Below are positions 50,544 to 63,134 of a stretch of 64,000 nt of DNA, piece after piece. Location of the stretch: NCBI RefSeq assembly GCF_020184175.1, contig NC_065531.1, forward strand, positions 65,054,806 to 65,118,805. The letters are read 5' to 3'. The notes below the pieces were generated by a model. The model made no database searches, had not been told where the DNA came from, and saw only the letters and a list, made by a program, of their open reading frames with translations. The position numbers were made by a program, and so were the translations under genes. Origin of the DNA: Aphis gossypii (taxonomy: Eukaryota; Arthropoda; Insecta; Hemiptera; Aphididae). Positions within the stretch are counted from its first letter, which is position 1. Each line of letters starts with the position of its first letter.

Positions 50544-50798
50544 AGATTCTGAACGAAGTGATAAATGTATTGAATTTACAATGATGTGTGTTTTTTTTTT
50601 TTCATTTTTGTGTTTGTGTACAGCATAACTTTTCGAAATAATGCTTTAATTTTAAACTTCAGGTATGATTTCCGATAACAAAATGAATATCTTTGGTGTA
50701 TTATAAAGGTAAAAAGACAAAATTTTTCAGTAATTTTCAAACAATTGGGTATACACATCATTGTAAAATCAATACATTCATCACTTCGTTCAGAATCT
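50544..50798. mobile_element. 255-bp inverted-repeat element related to 45240-46942
   Basis: The left arm AGATTCTGAACGAAGTGATA and following bases to ACAATGATGTGT is the reverse complement, with few mismatches, of the right arm ending TCACTTCGTTCAGAATCT at 50798, giving ~46-bp terminal inverted repeats. The spacer (GTGTACAGCATAACTTTTCG ... AGGTAAAAAGACAAAATTTT) matches, in reverse orientation, the right 250 bp of the 45240-46942 element. A miniature derivative of that family. A 73-codon frame ending in the left arm (50331-50552) is not considered real. Confidence 0.75.
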
Positions 50799-50879
50799 AA
50801 AAGTGAAAAAAAAAAACTGGATTTTTTACATAAAAACAGTCAGTTTATTATAAGTTGTTTTAATTGTAGTAAGAAAAAA

Positions 50880-51225
50880 ATCAAAAATCGAAAATCACAA
50901 TCTTTTTCTTAAAAGCGTTTTAAGTTCAAATTTTTACATATATTATATTATGTAAAATTTTAAAATTTATAAGTAATTTTGTTGTTGAAAATTCATAAAA
51001 ATGTTTTTATTTATAAAAAATTGAAAAAAAAAATTAGACACTAAGTTTTCCATAAATTTTTTTTCTAATAGCTATAGAGAAAATTCAAAACGTCATTGTA
51101 AAAAAAATATCATGAGCATTTGAATTTTAAATTTTTATGAAATCGCGTAACGATAACGATTTAATATGCTTAAACGATTTTCAATGTGTGCTATTATTCA
51201 AAAAGTATAAGTCATAGATTTATCA
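50880..51225 (-). mobile_element. Inverted fragment of the 548-bp unit
   Basis: Read on the minus strand, TATGACTTATACTTTTTGAA, ATCGTTATCGTTACGC, TTCTCTATAGCTATTAG and ATGGAAAACTTAGTGTC follow in the same order as in unit 1 at 45520-45720. This places an inverted, diverged unit fragment directly beyond the miniature element at 50544-50798. Together they form a rearranged partial copy opposite in orientation to the main element. Confidence 0.6.
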
Positions 51226-53978
51226 GCGTGGTTTAAAAATATAACCATTAAAGGGTTTTCAAAATACCATGTAGTTTCAAAAGAGTTTCCTATGCACTTC
51301 TTTAGAGATACCTTGAAGATTCATAAGACCTTCGAAGGTCTTCGAGCATTTTCATAAAATTTTCATTTCCCAGAAAAGACATAATTGTTAGTTTTATTAC
51401 AAGGATGGTAAGATTTACAATAAAATATAGTTTTATAATTACTTATTAATCAGGCTACAAAAACAGTAAAGTTAAATTATTATAGTTATTATTATTATTA
51501 TAAAGTTATTACTTATTTCATAAAAAATTAACAGTAGAATCTACGTTTTACGAAACTTCAAGATATTTAATCAGAATTATCATACGTCAAATGTAGAAGA
51601 ATATGCATTTGCATAAAAATACTTATTTGTATATTATAATATATACTATAGTCTATAATACACTGATAAATTATATAATATGAATATTGCTTATTCAATA
51701 TGTTATAACACCTAAACACATTATTTTAAACCTATGAACATATATTTTTGAAAATACTAAACAGACATTAATAAATTGCAATTCATTGTCGTTTTTTGAG
51801 CTTATTTTAATTCATTAGATATCAAATTTATTTAACTCAAATTTTCGAAAACCAAAAACGACAATATTTTTTAACAAATTTTACATTTGACAATATTTAA
51901 AGTACTGAAAAATTCTAATTTTAACTTCAACTTACCTATTTCTAAATTATTTAACATGAAAAAATAAGATCGTAACCTGATTACTGAAGGAGTTTGGTTA
52001 TTATACATGTATATAATGTTTTTATGTAATGATTCAACAAACTTGCGTATTGTAAATATTTACACCATTTCTTTTGATATAACCGTCTTTTGATGGCAAT
52101 ATATTTTAACCTTAACGTATGTATTTTTTTTTACTCATTAAGTAAACAACGTGATATATTACTACTATTGTACGTATTCTGAACGAATCCGTACATGGAA
52201 TAAAAAAGAACAAAAATACATTCGAATTGAGTTGCCTATTTCTGTAAGATGCATTAAAAGAAGACTTAACTTTTTAGCACACTAAAAAATATATATATAC
52301 CTATATAATATATATTATTTTCAAAGTTTAACATTTATTAATTAATTTTATTTTATATTACTGTTATACGTTATGTTGTTCTTATGAGATGGTAAGTCTA
52401 CAAACTTACTTATTTATCAAAACTAAACTATGAGTTCCTCCTAGGTTCTTAAAATGAAAAATAATATTTTTCTTTCAACACTGTAACCGTAAAAGAAAAA
52501 GCTTTTATCGGAGGAAAAGTTGAGATTTACCAAAAATAGAACAATAAGAAAAAAAGAAAAAAATAGTGTACAGTATATATTACGCGTGTTATTCGATATT
52601 ACTTTATTATATTTAGAAACGTTGAAAGATGAACTATACATATATTTTTTTATATACTTACATGTACAACAGACTACATACAATGATCCATAGACGGCTT
52701 TATAAAATTATACTATCTATGTACCTACTGTCAATTATTTTTAAACTATTTCTGAATATTTTGATATTATTAGTTATATGTAGCATACCTAAACTAGCTA
52801 AATACGCATAAGTATTTTTAAATTAAGAATTGTTTTAAAATCTTTTGTCAGATAGGTTAGTCACAGTATTTTACAGTATTTAGATAATAATATTCATATT
52901 TTTTGTTTATTTTTTTTTAAATAAAAACAATTTAACGTATATTTGCATCTATAAAATTAAATTAAATGGCTCTGATATAAATTATTTAAATAATTTATTG
53001 TGAAAAGCAATTCAATTTTATTTTTGTACTTTTTTGTTGGAAGTGTTGATTTTTTCGAAACTATATTGCTTACCATAACATATTTATTTAAGTTTTATGT
53101 TTTTTTATTTAATTTTTATATTTATTTTACTGTAATAATCATTTAGTACATTTTTCATTATCAATAAACACTGATTATTAATTGTATTTGAAACACACGT
53201 ATTTACAAGTTTAAAAATTTACATTCACTTTATATATTTATACAAGCTGATCACATACGCGGCGTTGCTCGTGACTAAATAATGCCAATAAATTTACTCT
53301 GTTAATGAAAACTACATATTTTAACAGCAATTTGAGTGGTTTTTACCAATTTTAAAATAGGTATAAAATTATATACAATTATAATGGCTATTATACAATG
53401 TATCATATTAATATAAAAATGTTTTCCATTTTTATACGTTTTAACATCTTAACTCTTTAGGGGTAAATTTTGGAAAATACTTTCTTAATGGTTTTTTGTG
53501 TCATAAAATTAAGCTATTGACCAAATCTGTTATACTCATAGTTTCGATGCTTTTGGCTAGGCGATGACGAACATGATTCAGTAAATATTATTTTATGTAT
53601 ATAAATACCTATAATAAATTTTATGTTATACATTATTATTTTATTTATATCAAAAATATTATTTAACAAATACAACTTTTAAATAATCTAATTTTATCCA
53701 TTAACTTAGTTTTCTTTTTTGGGGGGTAAAATTATAAGTGTTATTTGTAATCTCATCTAATCAAAGATAACTTTTTGGTTACTTTTGTAGAACATTAGGA
53801 TTATAAATTTTATCTATTTCATTACCAATATGTATATGATATTATTATTTTTTGAAAAACTCATATACATCTTCATGATATAAAAGTGCACATCATCATT
53901 ACATAATAGGTCCATGAATATAATTTCTGCGTGTTACATACCATATATTTATACATATACATTACACATATTATTTAT
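51226..53978. other. A+T-rich DNA, no gene seen
   Basis: A+T-rich. Overlapping frames at 52441-52811 on opposite strands are chance-like. GTAAGT occurs at 52393 without a preceding coding frame. No repeats recognised. Confidence 0.55.
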
Positions 53979-53998
53979 ATTTTTTTTTTTTTTTTTTT
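53979..53998. repeat. Poly-T tract
   Basis: About 20 consecutive T, immediately left of a G+C-richer island. Confidence 0.85.
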
Positions 53999-54004
53999 AT
54001 ATAG

Positions 54005-54330
54005 AGACAATTTGGTTCAGTCAATGCAATGTTATCTAGAAGCGAATTTTGTGAGCATACCATGATAATCTTGCCTACAATATCATGTGTCCTCGCTAAA
54101 GATTTTTCATTTCATAGACAATCGATTCGACGTGAAAGCTTCACACACATACACACTAAATTCTGTCGTCCTCGCGTATAAATCACGTTGAGGCTACATG
54201 CTGTCATTTTCGGAGATCCGCTGGACCGTAAACCCTACTCTTTTCCCATCCGTTTGCAGATACACACCCGACCGGAGGTATGATACTCTGCGACAGCCTC
54301 ATGCACTATTAATGTCTGGCACGTAAACAT
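54005..54330 (+). other. G+C-richer island with a 58-codon frame
   Basis: Between an upstream TAG (54002-54004) and TAA (54179-54181) the frame is open for 58 codons. From ATG 54029 it reads MLSRSEFCEHTMIILPTISC then VLAKDFSFHRQSIRRESFTH, varied in composition with no repeat runs. The frame starts right after a poly-T tract, which could serve as a polypyrimidine tract, though AG placement there is unclear. The rest of the island holds the splice-flanked 18-mer at 54260. Protein not recognised; regulatory DNA is an alternative. Confidence 0.2.
54260..54277 (+). other. Candidate 18-nt microexon
   Basis: CTCTTTTCCCATCCGTTTGCAG, ending at 54259, is the best polypyrimidine/acceptor sequence in the window. 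Only 18 bases later GAG|GTATGA offers a donor (GT at 54278). The 18-mer ATACACACCCGACCGGAG keeps frame whatever the phase (six codons; IHTRPE in phase 0). Microexons of this size occur in neuronal and adhesion genes. The alternative is that the acceptor belongs to a longer exon using a later donor. Confidence 0.2.
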
Positions 54331-55519
54331 ATAATATATAATGTGCAGAAAAAATACCGTCTCCTATCTGTATACTTTAAGTTTTATTATATGTTATGAC
54401 ACGATATCAACCCGGTAGTCCTATTGACTATTATTATTATACATACCTACTCACGATATTTATCTTACTGTGGACCGGATGTAAATATATAAATTAAGTA
54501 AAAAAATAAAATGATATATTATTATTAATTATTATTTACGCATAATAAAAACTACATAATATAAATGTGTAAATAAAATTAGCTGACTTACAGTGTAAGA
54601 TTATAACAATATCCCTTGAGAATATTCTGGCTGCTGGTTCGTAAACAGATTATTATTTACTAACCTGTATAATATAATGCTGGATTTATAGATATAAATA
54701 TTTGGAACTAGTACTGATTTTATTTATTTATAGCGTATGTGGATGCTAAAATTAATTTCTATGAGAAGTAAGGTGGTGAAATTGGATGGCGTTACGAACT
54801 CCCCCCCCCTAAAAATAAAATAAATAAAATATTTTTTTTTTTTTTACATTTTAGCTATAGTTTGTGAAAATTAAACATACTGTATAACATATATATATTT
54901 GGTTTTGGATGCGTTTAGTGAATTCACTAACTTTATTTTATGGATGTGACCAAAAATAATCAAAATCAAGCCAAAATATATACTCCGAGATTTTACAAGC
55001 ATTTCAGCCATTACCAATCATTTTATAAAATATTTTATAACACACCGTCGAAGTCGGTGATGAACTTTACGGGTTATAACTACCTAAGTAAATAAGTATT
55101 TACAGAAACTATGGACATTAAATAAATAATGATAAATAGTAAATACCTTGCTATCGACAATTTTAACCATGTACTGATAACTAAGGGACTTTCAATGTAT
55201 TCTATATTTATTTTTAGAAACTTAACATAAAAATACTGCAAGAAAGACAAAATAATACATGGTACGTAGCAGATTACCATTTTGATATAGCTGAATCATC
55301 TCCGATAAACAAGTCAACGTCGACGATTGTCACCGCCACAAATCTGGTGCCAATTATAGATACCTGTTTAGTACAGAATACATTCACGATTCATCACGTG
55401 TGTAAGATTAGGCTTACTTAGTTGAATCCATAACTGACGATAAACTTATTCTTATTTAAACTTGATGAGCTCTATAACTCACATTTTTTTTCATTTTGAA
55501 TGGAACGTGTCTTTTGGGG
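54331..55519. other. A+T-rich DNA, no gene seen
   Basis: A+T-rich, with an eight-C run near 54802 followed by poly-T, and a mixed patch at 55290-55440 without a clear frame. Nothing recognised. Confidence 0.5.
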
Positions 55520-55705
55520 TTAATTCAACTGTAATTGTGATAATATTATGATGATCTGCCGATCTCTAGAATGGGACATTGTTAGAGGCTCCTGAGGTTC
55601 TAAAAACGCTTCATCTGGTACGACGGATAACTGGTCTCTATCATCTGTTTTGATATTTAAAATCTCAGTATGAATCACAGAGTATTTCTCTCTCTTTTTT
55701 TTTTT
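55520..55705 (-). pseudogene. Minus-strand coding-like segment, possible dead exon
   Basis: On the minus strand, from 55705 to a TAA at 55522-55520, one frame is open for 61 codons. Its core reads TEILNIKTDDRDQLSVVPDE then AFLEPQEPLTMSHSRDRQII, rich in Asp, Glu, Pro and Arg, which is unusual for this A+T-rich window. Past the TAA the same frame continues PQKTRSIQNEKKCEL before another stop, suggesting decay. ATCAAAACAG within it could serve as an acceptor. The plus-strand frame over the same DNA (55670-55852) looks like a signal peptide only because it reads a T-run as Phe. Protein not recognised. Confidence 0.24.
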
Positions 55706-55711
55706 TTAATA

Positions 55712-57507
55712 ATACCTAGTAGCTATATGGATAAACAAGTCCATGGTCAACGTTTAAATATAACTGAAGGAAATTTAATATATTATATGCACGTCCGATT
55801 CACGTATTCTTTATTATTATCAAATATCTTTGAACTTAATATAATTATATAATCATATATAATATATCATTTATATATATCAGCCGGTCAGTTTTAACAC
55901 AATTCTTAATAAAATTACTTATGTATAGTACACTTTCGAATAATTAAAAATCCCGTATTATTGAACAAAATACATAACGTTGCAACTTATTTAATACACA
56001 TATCAGTTTTTACGAATAATTAAGTTTATTATAAAAAAAATATTATATTAAGATATTAATCTTTGTAGAATTTATATATTTTTAAGATAACCATTCAACT
56101 ATTTTATTATAAATAAATTTTCAACGATACTATTTTTAAACTGTTAACTAATTTCTGATGAATTTTATTTTACATTTTCAGTAATAAGAGTATATAGGTA
56201 TATATAAAAAGCTTTAGTAGAATTTTCAAACAAAATATTAAATTTTATTTTTTTCCCGATGTAATGAACTTTTATACAATGCTTGAAAACAATTTCGCAA
56301 CAAGAGTTAGTAAACTTATCTGGCTGCTCACTGCTTGGATTAAAAAATAATACTATTTAAAATTGATTTTTTAAACATTAACGACTTTTATTTTTTTATT
56401 ATACAAAAATGGTTTGTTTTTTGAGCTTGTTGAGTTGAATTATACATAAAAAGTAGGTAGGTTATAAACTTATAAAATTACAATGGGTTATTTAATTTAT
56501 TATTTTATGCGCACGTATGTGAATTCATTTTACTGTTTTCAAGCCACTACCAAAGAGAAAAATAAAATTAAAGCTCGCTATATAAGTTTATTTATTTTTA
56601 TTTTTTTTTTTTCGTCCGTTGTTTTCACACGTAATTAATTACACGTATATATATCTTACTCAGCCAATTTATAAATAAAAGGCGCCGTATAGCATATTCA
56701 TGATGACACACGAACTATAATAATAATGTCTACCTTTGCTGCGATAAATTGCTGAAATTAATGTCTACATAGTTTGTGACTTAAAGTGTTCAAGTAATGA
56801 CTTTAACAACCATGTAATAATGTTTTTTAAATACATAACGCCTCGACATTTATATATGTTCTTAAAAAAAGAATGTATTTATAAATTTAGATTTTTAATG
56901 CAGTCAAAATGTACGTATAACGTTATATTATTATGGTACATCGTACATACAGTATATAATTAGACAGAATTTATAGTATTTACATTAAAATATTATAGGT
57001 ACTATAGAATATTGAGATATTATTGTTATGAGCTTATGACATTATATTATATTATTATTTTATATTTTAATTGTGCAGACGAGTCTATAAGCGATATGAA
57101 TTATTCTTTTTCATTTCAAACAATCGTATAATATTATGTCTTTGTGTTTGTTTGAATTTTATACACTACTACTATGTAGTAAATCTATAAATATAAATAT
57201 TTGTTGATGTTTCACTGAAAACCTGTCTGAATTTTGAAATTTAATGGTGTGAGAGAATGCGAATGACTTTAGTTTAAGCAGTAGCTTGTTCGGTATTTTC
57301 CATAGCTTTTGCTTTTGTTAAAAATTCTAATTTATGGAAAAACTTTGGAGTTATTCGAAAGGGGATGGGCGGCATCGACGACGAAGACACGTGGCATTCT
57401 CAACAGACAGACCGATTTCTATCGCAGTGCAATAATTGTATCATTTTGTTGACGCGTGCCTGAAAATAATTTTACTCTTTCATCTCTTATACAATATTTC
57501 GTTCTAG
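55712..57507. other. A+T-rich DNA with one small G+C patch
   Basis: A+T-rich to ~57350, then a G+C patch at 57358-57440 (GGGATGGGCGGCATCGACGACG, CACGTGGC) lying ~70-150 bp before the candidate exon at 57508. No RNA gene or repeat recognised. Confidence 0.5.
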
Positions 57508-57570
57508 AACAGAAATGTTTAAAAAGTTGTTCAGGTGGTAAGTGCTTCCAATATATATGCACAAACTTTG
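57508..57570 (+). other. Candidate 63-nt cysteine-rich exon, phase 1-1
   Basis: TTATACAATATTTCGTTCTAG (AG at 57506-57507) is a good acceptor and TTTG|GTGAGTAC (GT at 57571) a near-consensus donor. The enclosed 63 nt is a multiple of three. In the only frame without stops it reads QKCLKSCSGGKCFQYICTNF, with cysteines spaced C-x3-C-x4-C-x4-C. That frame makes the exon phase 1 at both ends, the pattern common for extracellular modules. Compatible with a small disulfide-rich extracellular segment, but I cannot match it to a named domain. It also lies in a longer 60-codon frame from ATG 57456, whose later part is AT-derived. Confidence 0.3.
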
Positions 57571-58940
57571 GTGAGTACATATTATTATTATTTCAAAATA
57601 ACAAGAGGGTTATAAAAAAAGTTAAAAAAAAAAAGTAATTTTACATGTTTTCTGCCTTTCCCTTGAGAATTGTGAGTAGGTATGGGTACACTATACACGT
57701 CAATAAGGATTGAAGCGCTTTTTCATTTAGCGCAATCAGTAAATCCAAATGATTTGTTTGTAGAATGGTCCCTAGAGTCTTGCCGAAATTAATTTAGCAA
57801 CATTTGGGTAAAAACAAAATACACTCAGTACAAGTGAACAGTAATATATTTACATTAATATACATTATTATTATCATTATTATAAATGTTGTATAAGTGA
57901 AGATTCTACCGAATTGTATTATCACTATTAATATATATATATTTATAATCCAAACAGTTTGTTCGCTTGGTTTCACTGACGTTAATTTAATCGTTGTACA
58001 CATTGAAACATTAACGAAGAAGTATATGAACAAAGAGAAATATAATTCATAAAATATTAATTAAAAAAAAAAAATTGAAAAAAGCATACTATTAAAAACA
58101 AATCAATCAAAAATATATTTTGTGCATACGGTATGATAACAAAATTAAATAATGAATTTTTAATCCACAGGATAAATATATTACGATTGTGTTGTAATTA
58201 TTCTATCAGATTGTATTATTAGGATTATTAAACATTGCTAAATAAAACAATGATTAAGATCATCAAAGTTTTTATTATCAATGAACCTATAATAAAAGTC
58301 TTACAAATCGAACAAGATTAATGACTAAAAGTTCGTTGAATACATATTACGTATAAGGTAAGTAATAACAACTACAAAAATATTACTTAATAATTGAGTA
58401 GTTTGTATTTCTATAAAAATAAATATAATATATTGTATATAACAATTTTAAATCAGAATTTGAAAAAGTCTATTTTTAAAAGAAATATTGAGTGATCTTG
58501 ATTTATTAATAACTATACATATCAACGTACTGTAATATAGTAAATAGTAAGTATGAATACTGTTTGAAAGAAATAACAAATCCATATTTTACATTTTGAC
58601 TTCAGATATAAAACACGTCAATTAATTGTATTTGTATAGGTACATTTTTAAGTATTTAAGGAAACAAATTTATTTTTATTTTTTCAAAATAAAATCATAT
58701 AAATAATTTTTGTTGTTAAATTAGTATCTCATACTTAAAAATAATATTATAGTAGTATACGGTAAGGTACAAAACATTACCACAAGTCAATCATGATATA
58801 CGTTCGAGGAAAAAAAACTGCGAAATTTTTTAATGTTATAATGTATATTAATAGAAAGTGGTTTAATAATACAATAATCTCATATACCTACAGTAAATTA
58901 TATATAACTACCACAAGTTTACTTCGATTGTCATTAAAAC
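57571..58940. other. A+T-rich DNA, no gene seen
   Basis: A+T-rich. The minus frame at 57794-58033 is Ile/Tyr/Thr-rich and chance-like. GTAAGT near 58359 has no coding frame before it. Confidence 0.55.
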
Positions 58941-59250
58941 ATTACGTCCTCACCTAACTCACGTGACATGCAAACTATTTAATTATTTACGCGTATTCTT
59001 CCGTCTTCGTGGTGACGGCTAGTCGTGCAGTATATCGACCACGTAATACTCGTATTTTACGTCAATTACCTATGCACCTATTTGATTTTAATTTGCGAGC
59101 ACTAAGTTGAATCATTTAGTGACTAGGTTGAGTCACCCCAAGCCATTTTGAAAGTCAGGATACTGCGGCGGTGTATGGGAGTGAGTGTCGTGAGTTCGTG
59201 TCATCGTGTGCAGGTTTACTAGTTTACTACCTATACAACGCGTGTCCATT
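58941..59250. promoter_or_regulatory. G+C-richer island
   Basis: Moderate G+C and CpG with clustered ACGT words (TCACGTGAC near 58960, CCACGTAATAC, TTTACGTCAA). TGACGTAAA/TTTACGTCA-type words resemble bZIP/CREB sites. A plus frame of 48 codons (AYSSVFVVTASRAVYRPRNT) is open but unrecognised. Candidate regulatory DNA; composition and motifs only. Confidence 0.25.
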
Positions 59251-59533
59251 TACTTACACTCTTTTAAACAAACATGAATATTATGATATAGTTATGATGT
59301 TATTTAATCTTCCCCTGAATCTGACAACATTCCATATGTATTTTTACAAAACCTTCCTCAATCAGCTTATCAAATGCTACTCGACATCTACGTATAATAA
59401 ATACTTACCTATAGATATTCAGTGCTTCTGGATACATATTATACATATTAATTACTTGAAAACATGTAATAACATTCAAACTGTTATTAACTTGGAAGAA
59501 AAATTACTAAAATTAAAAAAAAAAAATCAATAA
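59171..59533 (+). other. 120-codon open frame, probably not a gene
   Basis: The second longest ATG frame outside CpG or low-complexity DNA. It starts MYGSECREFVSSCAGLLVYY in the island and continues into AT-rich DNA with mixed residues, ending in a Lys-rich tail encoded by poly-A. At this base composition about one frame of this length is expected by chance in 64 kb of both strands (my rough estimate). No domain, splice signal or neighbouring poly-A signal supports it. Confidence 0.12.
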
Positions 59534-62500
59534 TAAATTTGTAATTAGAAAAAAAATGTTGTCCGCATGCGCAAAATAAATTGTTAAAAAAATAGTCTAA
59601 TTATATTAAAAGGTGTTTAGTGGTATATAATTATGTATATTAGTTGTCTAAAAAAAACAAAATTAAAATATATTAAGTTTGCACTTAGTTGTTGTATGTT
59701 TCCACTCATCGTAATCTCACTGTATATATGAATATAATAATAATATGTACGTGTATTTATAGAACTCGTCTGACACAAGTTCCAATCGAGACACAAAATA
59801 AATTATTTAGATCGTGGAGCTCCTTGTGGTTATCGCTTCCATGTTTCCTAGAGTATAATTGTACATTTTCCCTGACATTACCATGAATAACCGATAAACC
59901 GATCGCATTCACATATATAATGCAGATGAATTTAACATAAAATGATACAAAATTCAGTTGACGAAACCGTTTTTCACCAAAGTAAATATTTAAAACAAAT
60001 CTGATTTTTTTTTATACATTTTCACCTTGCATATAATATACTAAAATATGATGAGTATTTGATAACTGGAATCTCTATTCCACATGATACATAAATATTA
60101 ACTCTCATCACGTAAAACTCTTTGACCATAGCATATTTTATTGGCTGCATTCAAATGAATTGCGTTCCAATGAAAAAAATACATCCTTTTGCTATGTCAT
60201 TTTCCAAAAGGGTTTATTCAATAGACATTTTATTATTTACTTATATAATATATTATATTACAAATAACAAGTTTACTTAACAGAATTGTATTTATTTTTT
60301 TAAGTTTTAATTAAAAAAAATGAGTGAAAATGGTTAAATTATAGGTTTAGTAGTTATTATTATAAAATATCAAATTAATTATTTTTAAGTCGGTAGTTTA
60401 TTTTATCAATTTTTTTTTTTATTTAAGTACATAAAGCCATAAAATAATAAATTGAATAAGTATTGTTTTTTATTTGAAATACAATTCTGGTTCACTGATT
60501 TTATACTGTATGCGCTTAGACACGCGTGTGTGTATTATTATTATTGTTGACATATTTTTATCGATGTGTGTTATCATACATTTTTGCACGTTTAAAATCT
60601 ATTGATAAGTAGATATAACCCACTGAATCAAGCTTCCAAAATTCTATATTTTATTTTTTATGATACCATTATCCCGTCCAAGTCAAGCACTCTCAGACTT
60701 GAAAAGTTTTCAATCGTTTTTAGACCAGCACTCATATACGTGCTAGGTACATAAAATATGTATTTTTTTATTAACTAGAAAAACAATAAAATAACGGTGA
60801 GAAAAATACTAAAAATACTTTTAACATAGGCTTGCAAACCGTAAATAAAATAATATATAGTCACTATATTATATTATGTGTCCCAAGAACATGAATAAAA
60901 CATTCGTTGAAAATAAGAACTATGGCGTTAAATATTATTATTACTATTGTTTATGATATTATTATTAGTGTATATATATATAAATATCGTGTATAATAAT
61001 GTTAGCTTAAAATTAGATAGTGCCATTGAAAACTATACCAGTTAATGGTTTTTATTTAAATCATTTTAAATATTTGCTTTAGTGTTGCTATACGATACAA
61101 ATTATTATTATTTCCGATGATTTTAAAATACATACCAGTGGTAAATATGATTTTTTGATTCATATAATGTTTCCTACAAATAATTTTAAATACCCATGTT
61201 AGTATTTTTTTGTTATTGAACTATTTTCCATAGTAACAAAATAAACAATATTTTTACATTAGTTAGAGTTATTATATAAATTGAACTAGTGACTATGGAT
61301 TATATTTGTTTTCTATCTTGTATGCACGAGGGTTAACTGAACGCCAAATATTTTTTTATAGCATAAGTTTCAATATTTATTCCAGATCTACCATTTTTGT
61401 ATAACAATTATCACGCTGCGATAATACATGTTAATTTTTATTAGATTTTATAACATTGTGATTTATATTGTAATATTTTTCGCCATTCAAAATTATTTTA
61501 AACAGAATAAATATTGTTAATAGAGTTTTTACTTAATTTTAAAAGCAATGGCGCCACCAAAGATGTTATCTATATTAAAAATAAAAAAATAAATAATAAT
61601 ACCAGACAACGCCGACTTCTTATTTTTTTATTATGATTTTATTCTTTCGTTTTTATACTAACTAAGACTGTTTTGTATCGCAAATTATTCGTTGATGCGT
61701 CTATTCGCACTTATCTTAAGTAATTTTTATTTTTTTTCATTTCTCAAAAAACAATATATTATACAATGAAGATTGTGCTATTATTTTCTTATTTTACGTT
61801 GTTAAAAAAAAAGTGTTGAAATATGAAAAAAAATAATTTGAAGGGAACACAATATAACTTTTTATTAAATTTCGAAATATTATTATTATTTATAATAGGT
61901 AGTGTTATTATAATATCGTTTAACCACAAATTCACTACGAATTAAACGCTCACCTTTTTTAGAATATACACACATTATATTATTTTAACAACCCTTACAT
62001 CATTTTTAATAGTACAAAAACAAGTTTTTAGCTACATATATCTCATACTCATACAAATAAAGAATACAATAATATTTATGATTTGTTTTTCCCCAATTTA
62101 TATAGTTGTGACGTATATGTAAGGCTATACTATAACAACTGTCAACTATTATTATTATTTTTTTATTTTTTATTTTTTTTAACAAGTGTTCGAATACTTA
62201 TACTTACTTATGACTGAAAATATATAGTGTTGTTGTATGTATTAAATATATCCATACTTTACTGTTCAATTTTATCTACTTGTGTAGCATTTTTACTAGT
62301 TATAGGTAGTGAAACTTGTAATCTTGGAAATATTTGTGATTATTGCTAACCTAATCGAGTCCAATGTTGCATATGATATTATCGACATTAAAAATTATAA
62401 TTTTAGTGTAAGAAAATTCGATGTAGCATAATATTTTAGTTAGTCAAAAATCGAAATCAAAACTTTGAACCGTTACAGTATTGGAAAAATAGTACAATAG

Positions 62501-62939
62501 TACATGTTCAAGTACTCTGTACTTACAATTTACATTGAATATTTTAACCCGATATCTGTATAAAATGTGTCAGTAGAAAATTGAAAAACCATCACTCATA
62601 CAATCCGTGGTGTATAATAATGTTGAATTAAATTTGATAGTGTTGAAAAGTCGATCATGATCATATTTTATTAAATTTAGTCATAGGTATACTCGTTAAA
62701 ACTTAAAACGTGAAATAATTTTCGTTTTTATGAACCTATAACATAATATAGCTATAGGTGTTGGAACTTACTCTTAGTACCACTGCCACCCCCCAAGTCT
62801 TATTTCTACTATTTACTACGTGTTACACCTATTACGACCCTTATACATTATGATACGAATAAATTGCACTTAATCGCCATCGACCTATATTTGTTCTTTA
62901 TACATTTATATATATATATGTATGAATTCCACCGAGTGA
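59534..62939. other. A+T-rich DNA, no gene seen
   Basis: A+T-rich throughout. Short frames such as 59689-59886 are chance-like. A minus-strand GTAAGT near 62774 is preceded by a G-rich stretch but no clear frame. Nothing else recognised. Confidence 0.55.
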
Positions 62940-63131
62940 TCGCTGCGTATCGTTATTAATTGCTCGCATTTGTGTCGAACGGCAGTGGCGACGTGGCTAA
63001 GACCGGAAGTGCTTTCAGGAAGTTTACGACCACTCTTTCTAGAACCTACCATTCTTGCTCACCCTCTCCAAATGGCTAACTTCGATCTCTACCGACAAAA
63101 CTACTCCCCAACCGCACTGCCACCGGTTCAT
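62940..63131 (+). other. 64-codon coding-like frame in a G+C-rich island
   Basis: Between TGA (62937-62939) and TAG (63132-63134) the plus strand is open for 64 codons. After an AT-derived start it reads RTAVATWLRPEVLSGSLRPL, FLEPTILAHPLQ, then MANFDLYRQNYSPTALPPVH from ATG 63072. Composition is protein-like with no repeats, but G+C-rich DNA has few stops, so chance is a real alternative. No consensus acceptor was found immediately upstream and no donor before the TAG. It could be a last exon or an unspliced small frame. Not recognised. Confidence 0.22.
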
Positions 63132-63134
63132 TAG

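Noticed and set aside
55670..55852. Signal-peptide-like start MNHRVFLSLFFFLIIP on the plus strand
   Set aside because: The hydrophobic core is a poly-T tract, and the minus-strand reading of the same DNA is more protein-like.
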